From assembly GCA_964016885.1 (NCBI GenBank), contig OZ024740.1, positions 5,294,450 to 5,358,449 of the forward strand: a stretch of DNA of 64,000 nt, in the 5' to 3' direction. Positions 1 to 12,839 of the stretch are shown here, piece after piece (within the stretch, counting starts at the first letter, position 1; the number at the start of each line of letters is the position of its first letter). This DNA is from Eledone cirrhosa. Taxonomy: Eukaryota; Mollusca; Cephalopoda; Octopoda; Eledonidae. The translations under genes and the position numbers were made by a program. The notes under the pieces were generated by a model. The model had not been told where the DNA came from, did not search any database, and saw only the letters and a list, made by a program, of their open reading frames with translations.

Positions 1-299
1 TCTGGTAGTGTCACCTGTAGTGTGGTAGTGTCACCTGTAGTGTGGTAGTGTCACCAGTAGTGTGGTAGTGTCATCTGTAGTCTGGTAGTGTCACCTGTAG
101 TGTGGTAGTGTCACCTGTAGTATGGTAGTGTCACCCGTAGTGTGGTAGTGTCACCTGTAATGTGGTAGTGTCACCTGTAGTGTTGTAGTGTCACCTGTAT
201 TGAGGTAGTGTCACCTGTAGTGTGGTAGTGTCACCTGTATTGTGGTAGTGTCACCAGTAGTGTGGTAGTGTCACCTGTAGTGTGGTAGTGTCACCTGTA

Positions 300-3200
300 G
301 TGTGGTAGTGTCACCTGTAGTGTGGTAGTGTCACCTGTAGCGTGGTAGTGTCACCAGTAGTGTGTTAATGTCACCAGTAGTGTGGTAGAGTCCCCTGTAG
401 TGTGGTATTGTCAACTGTAGTGTGGTAGTGTCACCTGTAGTGTGGTAGTGTCACCTGTAGTGTGATAGTGTCACCTGTAGTGTGGTAGTGTCACCTGTAA
501 TGTGGTAGTGTCACCTGTAGTGTGGTAGTGTAACCTGTAGTATGGTAGTGTCCCCTGTAGTGTGGTAGTGTCACCTCTAAGGTGGTAGTGTCTCCTGTAG
601 TGTGTTTGTGTCGCCAGTAGTGGGGTAGTGTTACTTGTAGTATGGTAGTGCACCTGTAGTGTGGTAGTGTCACCTGTAGTGTGGTAGTGTCACCAGTAGT
701 GTGGTAGTGTCAACTGTAAGGTGGTAATATCACCTGTAGTGTGGTAGTGTCACCTGTTGTGTGGTAGTGTCACGTGTAGCGTGGTAGTGTCACCTGTAAT
801 GTGGTAGAGTCACCTGTAGTGTAGTAGTGTCACCTGTAGTGTGGTAGTGTCACCTGTAGTGTGTTAGTGTCACCTGTAGTGTGTTAGAGTCATCTGTAGT
901 GTGGTTGTGACACCAGTAAGGTGGTAGTGTTCCCTGTAGTGTGGTAATGTCATCTGTAGTGCGGTAGTGTAACCAGCAGTGTGGTAGTGCCACCTGTAGT
1001 GTGGTAGTGTCACGTGTAATGTGGTAGTGTCACCTGTAGTGTGGTAGTGTCACCTGTAGTCTGGTAGTGTCAACTGTAGTGTGGTAGTGTCTCCTGTAAT
1101 GTGGTAGTGTCACCTGTAATGTGGTAGTGCCACCTGTAGTGTGGTAGTGTCACCTGTAGTGTGGTAGTGTCACCTGTAATGTGGTAGTGTCACCTGTTGT
1201 GTGGTAGTTTCACCTGTAATGTGGTAGTTTCACCTGTAGTGTGGTAGTGTCACCTGTAGTGTGGTAGTGTCACCTGTAGTGTAGTAGTGTCACCTGTAGT
1301 GTGGTAGTGTCACCTGTAGTGTAGTAGTGTCATCTGTAGTGTGGTAGTGTCACCTGTAGTGTGGTAGTGTCACCTGTAGTGTAGTAGTGTCACCTGTAGT
1401 GTGGTAGTGTCACCTGTAGTGTAGTAGTGTCACCTGTAGTGTGGTAGTGTCACCTGTAGTGTAGTAGTGTCACCTGTAGTGTGGTAGTGTCACCTGTAGT
1501 GTAGTAGTGTCACCTGTAGTGTGGTATCCTCACCTGTAGTGTAGTAGTGTCACCTGTAGTGTGGTAGTGTCACCTGTAGTGTGGTAGTGTCACCTGTAGT
1601 GTAGTAGTGTCACCTGTAGTGTGGTAGTGTCACCTGTAGTGTAGTAGTGTCACCTGTAGTGTGGTAGTGTCACCTGTAGTGTGGTAGTGTCACCTGTAGT
1701 GTGGTAGTGTAACCTGTAGTGTGGTATCCTCACCTGTAGTGTGGTAGTGTCACCTGTAGTGTGGTAGTGTCACCTGTAGTGTAGTAGTGTCACCTGTAGT
1801 GTGGTAGTGTCACCTGTAGTGTGGTAGTGTCACCTGTAGTGTGGTAGTGTCACCTGTAGTGTGGTAGTGTCACCTGTAGTGTGGTATCCTCACCTGTAGT
1901 GTGGTAGTGTCACCTGTAGTGTAGTAGTGTCACCTGTAGCGTGGTAGTGTCACCTGTAGTGTAGTTGTGTCACCTGTAGTGTGTTAATGTCACCAGTAGT
2001 GTGTTAATGTCACCAGTAGTGTGGTATTGTCAACTGTAGTGTTGTAGTGTCATCTGTAAGGTGGTAGTGTCACCTGTAGTGTGGTAGTGTCACCTGTAGT
2101 GTGGTAGTGTCACCTGTAGTGTGGTAGCGTCACCTGTAGTGTGGTAGTGTCACCTGTAGTGTGGTAGTGTCACTTGTAGTGTGCTAGTGTCTCCTGTAAT
2201 GTGTTAATGTCACCTGTAGTGTGTAGTGTCACCTGTAGTGTGATAGTGTCACCTGTAGTGTTGTAGTGTTACCTGTAATGTGCTATTGTCACCTGTAGTG
2301 TGGTAGTGTCTCCTGTAATTTGGTAGTGTCACCTGTAGTGTGGTAATGTCACCTGTAGTGTAGTTGTGTCACCTGTAGTGTGGTAGTGTCACCTGTAGTG
2401 TGGTAGTTTCACCAGTAGTGTGGTAGTGTCACCTGTAATGTGGTAGTGTAACCTGTAGTGTGGTAGTGTCACCTGTAAGGTGGTAGTGTCTCCTGTAGTG
2501 TGTTTGTGTCACCTGTAGTGTGCTGGTGTCACCTGTAGTGTGGTAGAGTCCCCTGTAGTGTGGTATTGTCAACTGTAGTGTGGTAGTGTCACCTGTAGTG
2601 TGGTAGTGTCACCTGTAGTGTGATAGTGTCACCTGTAGTGTGGTAGTGTCACCTGTAATGTGGTAGTGTCACCTGTAGTGTGGTAGTGTAACCTGTAGTG
2701 TGGTAGTGTCACCTGTAGTGTGTTTGTGTCACCTGTAGTGTGATAGTGTCACCTGTAGTGTGGTAGTGTCACCTGTAAGGTGGTAGTGTCACCTGTAGTG
2801 TGGTAGTGTCAAATGTAAGGTGGTAGTGTCACCTGTAGTGTGGTAGTGTCACCTGTTGTGTGGTAGTGTCACGTGTAGAGTGGTAGTGTCTCCTGTAGTA
2901 TGATAGTGTCACCTGTAATGTGGTAGTGTCACCTGTAGTGTGGTAGAGACCCTGTAGTGTGGTAGTGTCACGTGTAGTGTGGTAGTGTCAACTGTAGTGT
3001 GGTAGTGTCTCCTGTAATTTGGTAGTGTCACCAGTAGTGTGGTAATGTCACCTGGAGTGTATTAGTGTTACCTGTAATGTGGTAGTGTCACCTGTAGTGT
3101 AGTAGTGTCACCCGTAGTGTTGTAGTGTCACCTGTAATGTGGTAGTGTCACGTGTAGTGTGCTCGTGTCACCTGTAGTGTGGTAGTGTCACCTGTAGTGT

Positions 3201-3480
3201 GGTAGTGCCACCTGTAGTGTGGTAGTGCCACCTGTAGTGTGGTAGTGTCACCTGTAGTGTAGTAGTGTCACCTGTAATGTGGTAGTGTCACGTGTAGTGT
3301 GCTCGTGTCACCTGTAGTGTGATAGTGTCACCAGTAGTGTGGTAGCCTCACCTGTAGTGTGGTAGTGTCACCTGTAGTGTGGTAGTGTCACCTGTAGTGT
3401 GGTAGTGTCACATATAGTGTGGTAGTGTCACCTGTAGTGTGGTAGTGTCACCAGTAGTGTGGTAGCCTCACCTGTAGTGT
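300..3480 (+). repeat. Higher-order satellite block 1, copy a
   Basis: A run of about 160 monomers with a distinctive order of variants (gttaatg/caccag, tagagtcccc, gtttgtg, aaccagcag, tatcctc, catatag) that recurs almost unchanged 3,457 bp downstream. Marker variants at 361, 471, 1,525 and 2,944 pair with 3,818, 3,928, 4,982 and 6,421. The last pair is offset by 3,477, so one extra monomer was gained in copy b. This is a segmental duplication within the array, not monomer-by-monomer amplification. Confidence 0.88.
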
Positions 3481-3756
3481 GGTAGTGTCTCCTGTAATGT
3501 GGTAGTGTCACCTGTAATGTGGTAGTGTCACCTGTAGTGTGGTAGTGTCACCAGTAGTGTAGTAGTGTCACCTGTAGTGTGGTAGTGTCACCTGTAGTGT
3601 GGTAGTGTCACCTGTAGTGTGGTAGTGTCACCTGTAGTCTGGTAGTGTGACCTGTAGTGTAGTAGTGTGACCTGTAGTGTGGTAGTGTCACCTGTAGTGT
3701 GGTAGTGTCTCCTGTAATGTGGTAGTGTCACCTGTAGTGTGGTAGTGTCACCAGTA

Positions 3757-6700
3757 GTGTAGTAGTGTCACCTGTAGTGTGGTAGTGTCACCTGTAGCGT
3801 GGTAGTGTCACCAGTAGTGTGTTAATGTCACCAGTAGTGTGGTAGAGTCCCCTGTAGTGTGGTATTGTCAACTGTAGTGTGGTAGTGTCACCTGTAGTGT
3901 GGTAGTGTCACCTGTAGTGTGATAGTGTCACCTGTAGTGTGGTAGTGTCACCTGTAATGTGGTAGTGTCACCTGTAGTGTGGTAGTGTAACCTGTAGTAT
4001 GGTAGTGTCCCCTGTAGTGTGGTAGTGTCACCTCTAAGGTGGTAGTGTCTCCTGTAGTGTGTTTGTGTCGCCAGTAGTGGGGTAGTGTTACTTGTAGTAT
4101 GGTAGTGCACCTGTAGTGTGGTAGTGTCACCTGTAGTGTGGTAGTGTCACCAGTAGTGTGGTAGTGTCAACTGTAAGGTGGTAATATCACCTGTAGTGTG
4201 GTAGTGTCACCTGTTGTGTGGTAGTGTCACGTGTAGCGTGGTAGTGTCACCTGTAATGTGGTAGAGTCACCTGTAGTGTAGTAGTGTCACCTGTAGTGTG
4301 GTAGTGTCACCTGTAGTGTGTTAGTGTCACCTGTAGTGTGTTAGAGTCATCTGTAGTGTGGTTGTGACACCAGTAAGGTGGTAGTGTCCCCTGTAGTGTG
4401 GTAATGTCATCTGTAGTGCGGTAGTGTAACCAGCAGTGTGGTAGTGCCACCTGTAGTGTGGTAGTGTCACGTGTAATGTGGTAGTGTCACCTGTAGTGTG
4501 GTAGTGTCACCTGTAGTCTGGTAGTGTCAACTGTAGTGTGGTAGTGTCTCCTGTAATGTGGTAGTGTCACCTGTAATGTGGTAGTGCCACCTGTAGTGTG
4601 GTAGTGTCACCTGTAGTGTGGTAGTGTCACCTGTAATGTGGTAGTGTCACCTGTTGTGTGGTAGTTTCACCTGTAATGTGGTAGTTTCACCTGTAGTGTG
4701 GTAGTGTCACCTGTAGTGTGGTAGTGTCACCTGTAGTGTAGTAGTGTCACCTGTAGTGTGGTAGTGTCACCTGTAGTGTAGTAGTGTCATCTGTAGTGTG
4801 GTAGTGTCACCTGTAGTGTGGTAGTGTCACCTGTAGTGTAGTAGTGTCACCTGTAGTGTGGTAGTGTCACCTGTAGTGTAGTAGTGTCACCTGTAGTGTG
4901 GTAGTGTCACCTGTAGTGTAGTAGTGTCACCTGTAGTGTGGTAGTGTCACCTGTAGTGTAGTAGTGTCACCTGTAGTGTGGTATCCTCACCTGTAGTGTA
5001 GTAGTGTCACCTGTAGTGTGGTAGTGTCACCTGTAGTGTGGTAGTGTCACCTGTAGTGTAGTAGTGTCACCTGTAGTGTGGTAGTGTCACCTGTAGTGTA
5101 GTAGTGTCACCTGTAGTGTGGTAGTGTCACCTGTATTGTGGTAGTGTCACCTGTAGTGTGGTAGTGTAACCTGTAGTGTGGTATCCTCACCTGTAGTGTG
5201 GTAGTGTCACCTGTAGTGTGGTAGTGTCACCTGTAGTGTAGTAGTGTCACCTGTAGTGTGGTAGTGTCACCTGTAGTGTGGTAGTGTCACCTGTAGTGTG
5301 GTAGTGTCACCTGTAGTGTGGTAGTGTCACCTGTAGTGTGGTATCCTCACCTGTAGTGTGGTAGTGTCACCTGTAGTGTAGTAGTGTCACCTGTAGCGTG
5401 GTAGTGTCACCTGTAGTGTAGTTGTGTCACCTGTAGTGTGTTAATGTCACCAGTAGTGTGTTAATGTCACCAGTAGTGTGGTATTGTCAACTGTAGTGTT
5501 GTAGTGTCATCTGTAAGGTGGTAGTGTCACCTGTAGTGTGGTAGTGTCACCTGTAGTGTGGTAGTGTCACCTGTAGTGTGGTAGCGTCACCTGTAGTGTG
5601 GTAGTGTCACCTGTAATGTGGTAGTGTCACTTGTAGTGTGCTAGTGTCTCCTGTAATGTGTTAATGTCACCTGTAGTGTGTAGTGTCACCTGTAGTGTGA
5701 TAGTGTCACCTGTAGTGTTGTAGTGTTACCTGTAATGTGCTATTGTCACCTGTAGTGTGGTAGTGTCTCCTGTAATTTGGTAGTGTCACCTGTAGTGTGG
5801 TAATGTCACCTGTAGTGTAGTTGTGTCACCTGTAGTGTGGTAGTGTCACCTGTAGTGTGGTAGTTTCACCAGTAGTGTGGTAGTGTCACCTGTAATGTGG
5901 TAGTGTAACCTGTAGTGTGGTAGTGTCACCTGTAAGGTGGTAGTGTCTCCTGTAGTGTGTTTGTGTCACCTGTAGTGTGCTGGTGTCACCTGTAGTGTGG
6001 TAGAGTCCCCTGTAGTGTGGTATTGTCAACTGTAGTGTGGTAGTGTCACCTGTAGTGTGGTAGTGTCACCTGTAGTGTGATAGTGTCACCTGTAGTGTGG
6101 TAGTGTCACCTGTAATGTGGTAGTGTCACCTGTAGTGTGGTAGTGTAACCTGTAGTGTGGTAGTGTCACCTGTAGTGTGTTTGTGTCACCTGTAGTGTGA
6201 TAGTGTCACCTGTAGTGTGGTAGTGTCACCTGTAAGGTGGTAGTGTCACCTGTAGTGTGGTAGTGTCAAATGTAAGGTGGTAGTGTCACCTGTAGTGTGG
6301 TAGTGTCACCTGTTGTGTGGTAGTGTCACGTGTAGAGTGGTAGTGTCTCCTGTAGTATGATAGTGTCACCTGTAATGTGGTAGTGTCACCTGTAGTGTGG
6401 TAGTGTCACCTGTAGTGTGGTAGAGACCCTGTAGTGTGGTAGTGTCACGTGTAGTGTGGTAGTGTCAACTGTAGTGTGGTAGTGTCTCCTGTAATTTGGT
6501 AGTGTCACCAGTAGTGTGGTAATGTCACCTGGAGTGTATTAGTGTTACCTGTAATGTGGTAGTGTCACCTGTAGTGTAGTAGTGTCACCCGTAGTGTTGT
6601 AGTGTCACCTGTAATGTGGTAGTGTCACGTGTAGTGTGCTCGTGTCACCTGTAGTGTGGTAGTGTCACCTGTAGTGTGGTAGTGCCACCTGTAGTGTGGT

Positions 6701-6957
6701 AGTGCCACCTGTAGTGTGGTAGTGTCACCTGTAGTGTAGTAGTGTCACCTGTAATGTGGTAGTGTCACGTGTAGTGTGCTCGTGTCACCTGTAGTGTGAT
6801 AGTGTCACCAGTAGTGTGGTAGCCTCACCTGTAGTGTGGTAGTGTCACCTGTAGTGTGGTAGTGTCACCTGTAGTGTGGTAGTGTCACATATAGTGTGGT
6901 AGTGTCACCTGTAGTGTGGTAGTGTCACCAGTAGTGTGGTAGCCTCACCTGTAGTGT
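3757..6957 (+). repeat. Higher-order satellite block 1, copy b
   Basis: Second copy of the block at 300-3,480. Variant order matches through the catatag marker at 6,888 and then diverges at about 6,957. Differences are a few point changes (for example near 4,390, 5,134 and 5,613) and one added 20-bp monomer near 6,400. The near identity indicates recent duplication. Confidence 0.88.
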
Positions 6958-9039
6958 GGTAGTGTCACCTGTAGTGTGGTAGTGTCACCTGTAGTGTGGT
7001 AGTGTCACCTATAGTGTGGTAGTGTCACCTGTAGTGTGGTAGTGTCACCTGTAGTGTGGTAGTGTCACCTGTAACGTGGTAGTGTCACCTGTAGTGTGAT
7101 AGTGTCACCAGTAGTGTGGTAGTGTCACGTGTAATGTGGTAGTGTCACCTGTAGTGTGGTAGTGTCATCAGTAGTGTGGTAGTGTCACCTGTAGTGTGGT
7201 AGTGTCATCAGTAGTGTGGTAGTGTCACCTGTAGTGTGGTAGTGTCACCTGTAATGTGGTAGTGTCACCTGTAGTGTGGTAGTGTCACCTGCAGTGTGGT
7301 AGTGTCATTTGTAGTGTGGTAGTGTTATTTGTAGTGTGGTAGTGTCTCCTGTAGTGTGGTAGTGCCACCTGTAATGTAGTAGTGTCATTTGTAGTGTGGT
7401 AGTGTCACCAGTAGTGTGGTAGTGTCTCCTGTAATGTGGTAGTGTCACCTGTAGTGTGGTAGAGACCCTGTAGTGTGGTATTGTCAACTGTAGTGTGGTA
7501 GTGTCACCTGTAAGGTGGTAGTGTCACCTGTAGTGTGGTAGCGTCACCTGTAGTGTGGTAGTGTCACCTGTAGTGTGGTAGTGTAAATGTAGTGTGGTAG
7601 TGTCACCTGTATTGTGGTAGTGTCACCTGTAATGTGGTAGTGTCACCTGTAGTGTGGTAGCGTCACCTGTAGTGTGGTAGTGTCTCCTGTAATGTGGTAG
7701 TGTCACCTGTAGTGTGGTAGTGTCACCTGTAGTGTGTTAGTGTCACCTGTAGTGTTGTAGTGTCACCTTTAGTGTGGTAGTGTCACCTGTAGTGTGGTAG
7801 TGTCACCTGTAGTGTGGTAGTGTCACCTGAAGTGTGGTAGTGTCACCTGTAGTGTGGTAGTGTCACCTGTAATGTGGTAGTGTCACCTGTAGTGTGGTAG
7901 CGTCACCTGTAGTGTGGTAGTGTCACCTGTAGTGTGGTAGTGTCACCTGTAGTGTGGTAGTGTCACCTGTAGTGTGGTAGTGTCACCTGTAGTGTGGTAG
8001 CATCACCTGTAGTGTGGTAGTGTCTCCTGTAATGTGGTAGTGTCACCTGTAGTGTGGTAGTGTCACCTGTAGTGTGGTAGTGTCACCTGTAGTGTGGTAG
8101 TGTCACCTGTAGTGTGGTAGCGTCACCTGTAGTGTGGTAGTGTACTTGTAGTGTGGTAGTGTCACCTGTATTGTGGTAGTGTCACCTGTAATGTGGTAGT
8201 GTCACCTGTAGTGTGGTAGCGTCACCTGTAGTGTGGTAGTGTCTCCTGTAATGTGGTAGTGTCACCTGTAATGTGGTAGTGTCACCTGTAGTGTGGTAGT
8301 GTCACCTGTAGTGTGGTAGTGTCACCTGTAATGTGGTAGTGTCACCTGTAATGTGGTAGTGTCACCTGTAGTGTGGTAGATCACCTTTAGTGTGGTAGTG
8401 TCACCTGTAATGTGGTAGTGTCACCTGTAGTGTGGTAGTGTCACCTGTAGTGTGGTAGTGTCACCTGTAGTGTGGAAGTGTCTCCTGTAATGTGGTAGTG
8501 TCACCTGTAGTGTGGTAGTGTCACCTTTAGTGTGGTAGTGTCACCTGTAGTGTGGTAGTGTCACCTGTAGTGTGGTAGCGTCACCTGTAGTGTGGTAGTG
8601 TCTCCTGTAATGTGGTAGTGTCACCTGTAGTGTGGTAGTGTCACCAGTAGTGTAGTAGTGTCACCTGTAGTGTGGTAGTGTCACCTGTAGTGTGGTAGTG
8701 TCACCTGTAGTGTGGTAGTGTCACCTGTAGTCTGGTAGTGTGACCTGTAGTGTAGTAGTGTGACCTGTAGTGTGGTAGTGTCACCTGTAGTGTGGTAGTG
8801 TCTCCTGTAATGTGGTAGTGTCACCTGTAGTGTGGTAGTGTCACCAGTAGTGTAGTAGTGTCACCTGTAGTGTGGTAGTGTCACCTGTAGTGTGGTAGCG
8901 TCACCTGTAGTGTGGTAGTGTCACCTGTAGTCTGGTAGTGTCACCTGTAGTGTAGTAGTGTCACCTGTAGTGTGGTAGTGTCACCAGTAGTGTAGTAGTG
9001 TCACCTGTAGTGTGGTAGTGTCACCCGTAGTGTGGTAGT

Positions 9040-10985
9040 GTCACGTGTAATGTGGTAGTGTCACCTGTAGTGTGGTAGTGTCGCCTGTAGTGTGGTAGTG
9101 TCACCTGTAGTGTGTTAATGTCACCAGTAGTGTGGTAGTGTCACCTGTAGTGTGGTATTGTCAACTGAAGTGTGGTAGTGTCACCTGTAATGTGGTAGTG
9201 TCAACTGTAGTGTGGTAGTGCCACCTGTAGTGTGGTAGTGTCACCTGTAGTGTGGTAGTGTCACCTGTAATGTGGTAGTGTCACCTGTAGTGTGGTAGTG
9301 TCACCTGTAGTGTGGTAGTGTCACGTGTAATGTGGCAGTGTCACCTGTAGTCTGGTAGTGTCACCTGTAGTGTAGTAGTGTCACCTGTAGTGTGGTAGTG
9401 TCACCAGTAGTGTGGTAGTGTCACCTGTAGTGTGGTAGTGTCACCAGTAGTGTAGTAGTGTCACCTGTAGTGTGGTAGTGTCACCTGTAGTGTGGTAGTG
9501 TCACCAGTAGTGTAGTAGTGTCACCTGTAGTGTGGTAGTGTCACCTGTAGTGTGGTAGTGTCACCTGTAGTGTGTTAATGTCACCAGTAGTGTGGTAGAG
9601 TCCCCTGTAGTGTCGTATTGTCAACTGAAGTGTGGTAGTGTCACCTGTAATGTGGTAGTGTCACCTGTAGTGTGGTAGTGTCACCAGTAGTGTAGTAGTG
9701 TCACCTGTAGTGTGGTAGTGTCACCTGTAGTGTGGTAGTGTCACCTGTAGTGTGGTAGTGTCACCTGTAGTGTGATAGTGTCACCTGTAGTGTGGTAGTG
9801 TCACCTGTAATGTGGTAGTGTCACCTGTAGTGTGGTAGTGTAACCTGTAGTATGTTAGTGTCCCCTGTAGTGTGGTAGTGTCACCTGTAAGGTGGTAGTG
9901 TCTCCTGTAGTGTGTTTGTGTCACCTGTAGTGTGGTAGTGTCACCAGTAGTGTGGTAGTGTCAACTGTAAGGTGGTAGTGTCACCTGTAGTGTGGTAGAG
10001 TCACCTGTAGTGTAGTAGTGTCACCTGTAGTGTGGTAGTGACACCAGTAAGGTGGTAGTGTCCCCTGTAATGTGGTAGTGTAACCAGCAGTGTGGTAGTG
10101 CCACCTGTAGTGTGATAGTGTCACCTGTAATGTGGTAATGTCACCAGTAATGTGGTAGTGTCACGTGTAATGTGGTAGTGTCACCTGTAGTGTGGTAGTG
10201 TCACCTGTAGTCTGGTAGTGTCACCAGTAGTGTGGTAGTGTCACCTGTAATGTGGTAGTGTCACCTGTAATGTGGTAGTGTCACCTGTAGTGTGATAGTG
10301 TCACCTGTAATGTGGTAGTGTCACGTGTAATGTGGTAGTGTCACCTGTAGTCTGGTAGTGTCAACTGTAGTGTGGTAGTGTCAACTGTAGTGTGGTAGTG
10401 TCTCCTGTAATGTGGTAGTGTCACCTGTAATGTGGTAGTGCCACCTGTAGTGTGGTAGTGTCACCTGTAGTGTGGTAGTGTCAACTGTAATGTGGTAGTG
10501 TCACCTGTTGTGTGGTAGTTTCACCTGTAATGTGGTAGTTTCACCTGTAGTGTGGTAGTGTCACCTGTAGTGTGGTACTGTCACCTGTAGTGTAGTAGTG
10601 TCACCTGTAGTGTGGTAGTGTCACCTGTAGTGTAGTAGTGTCACCTGTAGTGTGGTAGTGTCACCTGTAGTGTGGTAGTGTCACCTGTAGTGTGGTAGTG
10701 TCACCTGTAGTGTAGTAGTGTCACCTGTAGTGTGGTAGTGTCACCTGTAGTGTAGTAGTGTCACCTGTAGTGTGGTATCCTCACCTGTAGTGTAGTAGTA
10801 TCACCTGTAGTGTGGTAGTGTCACCTGTAGTGTGGTAGTGCCACCTGTAGTGTGGTAGTGTCACCTGTAGTGTAGTAGTGTCACCTGTAGTGTGGTAGTG
10901 TCACCTGTAGTGTAGTAGTGTCACCTGTAGTGTGGTAGTGTCACCTGTAGTGTGGTAGTGTCACCTGTAGTGTGGTAGTGTAACC
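9040..10985 (+). repeat. Higher-order satellite block 2, copy a
   Basis: Satellite segment whose variant order (cacgtgtaatg, cgcctgtag, gttaatg, gtttgtgtcacc, aaccagcag, tactgtc, tatcctc) repeats at 12,840-14,760, offset 3,779 to 3,799 bp depending on monomer gains and losses. Part of the order (gtttgtg, aaccagcag, tatcctc) also resembles block 1, so blocks 1 and 2 probably share an ancestor. Confidence 0.75.
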
Positions 10986-12839
10986 TGTAGTGTGGTATCC
11001 TCACCTGTAGTGTGGTAGTGTCACCTGTAGTGTGGTAGTGTCACCTGTAGTGTAGTAGTGTCACCTGTAGTGTGGTAGTGTCACCTGTAGTGTGGTAGTG
11101 TCACCTGTAGTGTGGTAGTGTCACCTGTAGTGTGGTATCCTCACCTGTAGTGTGGTAGTGTCACCTGTAGTGTGGTAGTGTCACCTGTAGTGTGGTAGTG
11201 TCACCTGTAGTGTGGTAGTGTCACCTGTAGTGTGTTATCCTCACCTGTAGTGTGGTAGTGTCACCTGTAGTGTGGTAGTGTCACCTGTAGTGTGGTAGTG
11301 TCACCTGTAGTGTAGTAGTGTCACCTGTAGTGTGCTAGTGTCACCTGTAGTGTGGTATCCTCACCTGTAGTGTAGCAGTGTCACCTGTAGTGTGGTAGTG
11401 TCACCTGTAGTGTAGTAGTGTCACCTGTAGTGTGGTAGTGTCACCTGTAGTGTAGTAGTGTCACCTGTAGTGTGGTAGTGTCACCTGTAGTGTGGTAGTG
11501 TCACCTGTAGTGTGATAGTGTCATCAGTAGTGTGGTAGTGTCATCTGTAGTGTGGTAGTGTCACCTGTAATGTGCTATTGTCAACTGTAGTGTGGTAGTG
11601 TCACCTGTAATGTGGTAGTGTCACCTGTAGTGTAGTAGTGTCATTTGTAGTGTGGTATTGTCACCTGTAGTGTGCTAGTGTCACCAGTAGTGTGGTAGTG
11701 TTACCTGTCGTGTAGTAGTGTCACCTGTAGTGTGATAGTGTCACCTGTAATGTGGCAGTGTCACCTGTAGTGTGGTAGTGTCACCAGTAGTGTGGTAGTG
11801 TTACCTGTTGTGTAGTAGTGTCACCTGTAGTGTGGTAGTGTCACCTGTAGTGTGGTAGTGTCACCTGTAATGTGCTATTGTCACCTGTAGTGTGGTAGTG
11901 TCACCTGTAGTGTGGTAGTGTCACCTGTAGTGTGGTAGTGTCACCTGTAGTCTGGTAGTGTCAACTGTAGTGTAGGTAGTGTCTCCTGTAATGTGGTAGT
12001 GTCACCTGTAATATGGTAGTGTCATCAGTAGTGTGGTAGTGTCACCTGTAGTGTAGTAGTATCACCTGTAGTGTGGTAGTGTCACCTGTAGTGTGGTAGT
12101 GTCACCTGTAGTGTGGTAGTGTCACCTGTAGTGTGGTAGTGTCACCTGTAGTGTGGTAGTGTCACCTGTAGTGTGGTAGCGTCACCTGTAGTGTGGTAGT
12201 GTCACCTGTAGTGTGGTAGGGTCACCTGTAGAGTAGTAGTGCCACCTGTAGTGTGGTAGTGTCACCTGTAGTGTGGTAGTGCCACCTGTAGTGTGGTAGT
12301 GTCACCTGTAATGTGGTAGTGTCAGCTGTAATGTGGTAGTGTCACCTGTAGTATGATAGTGTCAGCTGTAGTGTGGTAGTGTCACCTGTAATGTGGTAGT
12401 GTCACCTGTAGTGTGGTAGTGTCACCTGTTGTAGTAGTGTCACCTGTAGTGTGGTAGTGTCACCTGTAATGTGGTAGTGTCACCTGTAGTGTGGTAGTGT
12501 CACCTGTAGTGTGGTATTGTCACCTGTAGTGTGGTAGTGTCTCCTGTAATGTGGTAGTGTCACCTGTAGTGTGGTAGTGTCACCAGTAGTGTAGTAGTGT
12601 CACCTGTAGTGTGGTAGTGTCACCTGTAGTGTGGTAGTGTCACCTGTAGTGTGGTAGTGTCACCTGTAGTCTGGTAGTGTCACCTGTATTGTAGTAGTGT
12701 CACCTGTAGTGTGGTAGTGTCACCTGTAGTGTGGTAGTGTCACCCGTAGTGTGGTAGTGTCACCTGTAGTGTGTTAATGTCACCAGTAGTGTGGTAGTGT
12801 CACCTGTAGTGTGGTATTGTCAACTGAAGTGTGGTAGTG

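Noticed and set aside
471..653. 60-codon minus-strand frames in the 20-bp satellite (also 3,928 and 7,305)
   Set aside because: Chance openings where variants remove the TGA that the consensus meets every 60 bp; no start context, and copies simply follow the satellite duplication.
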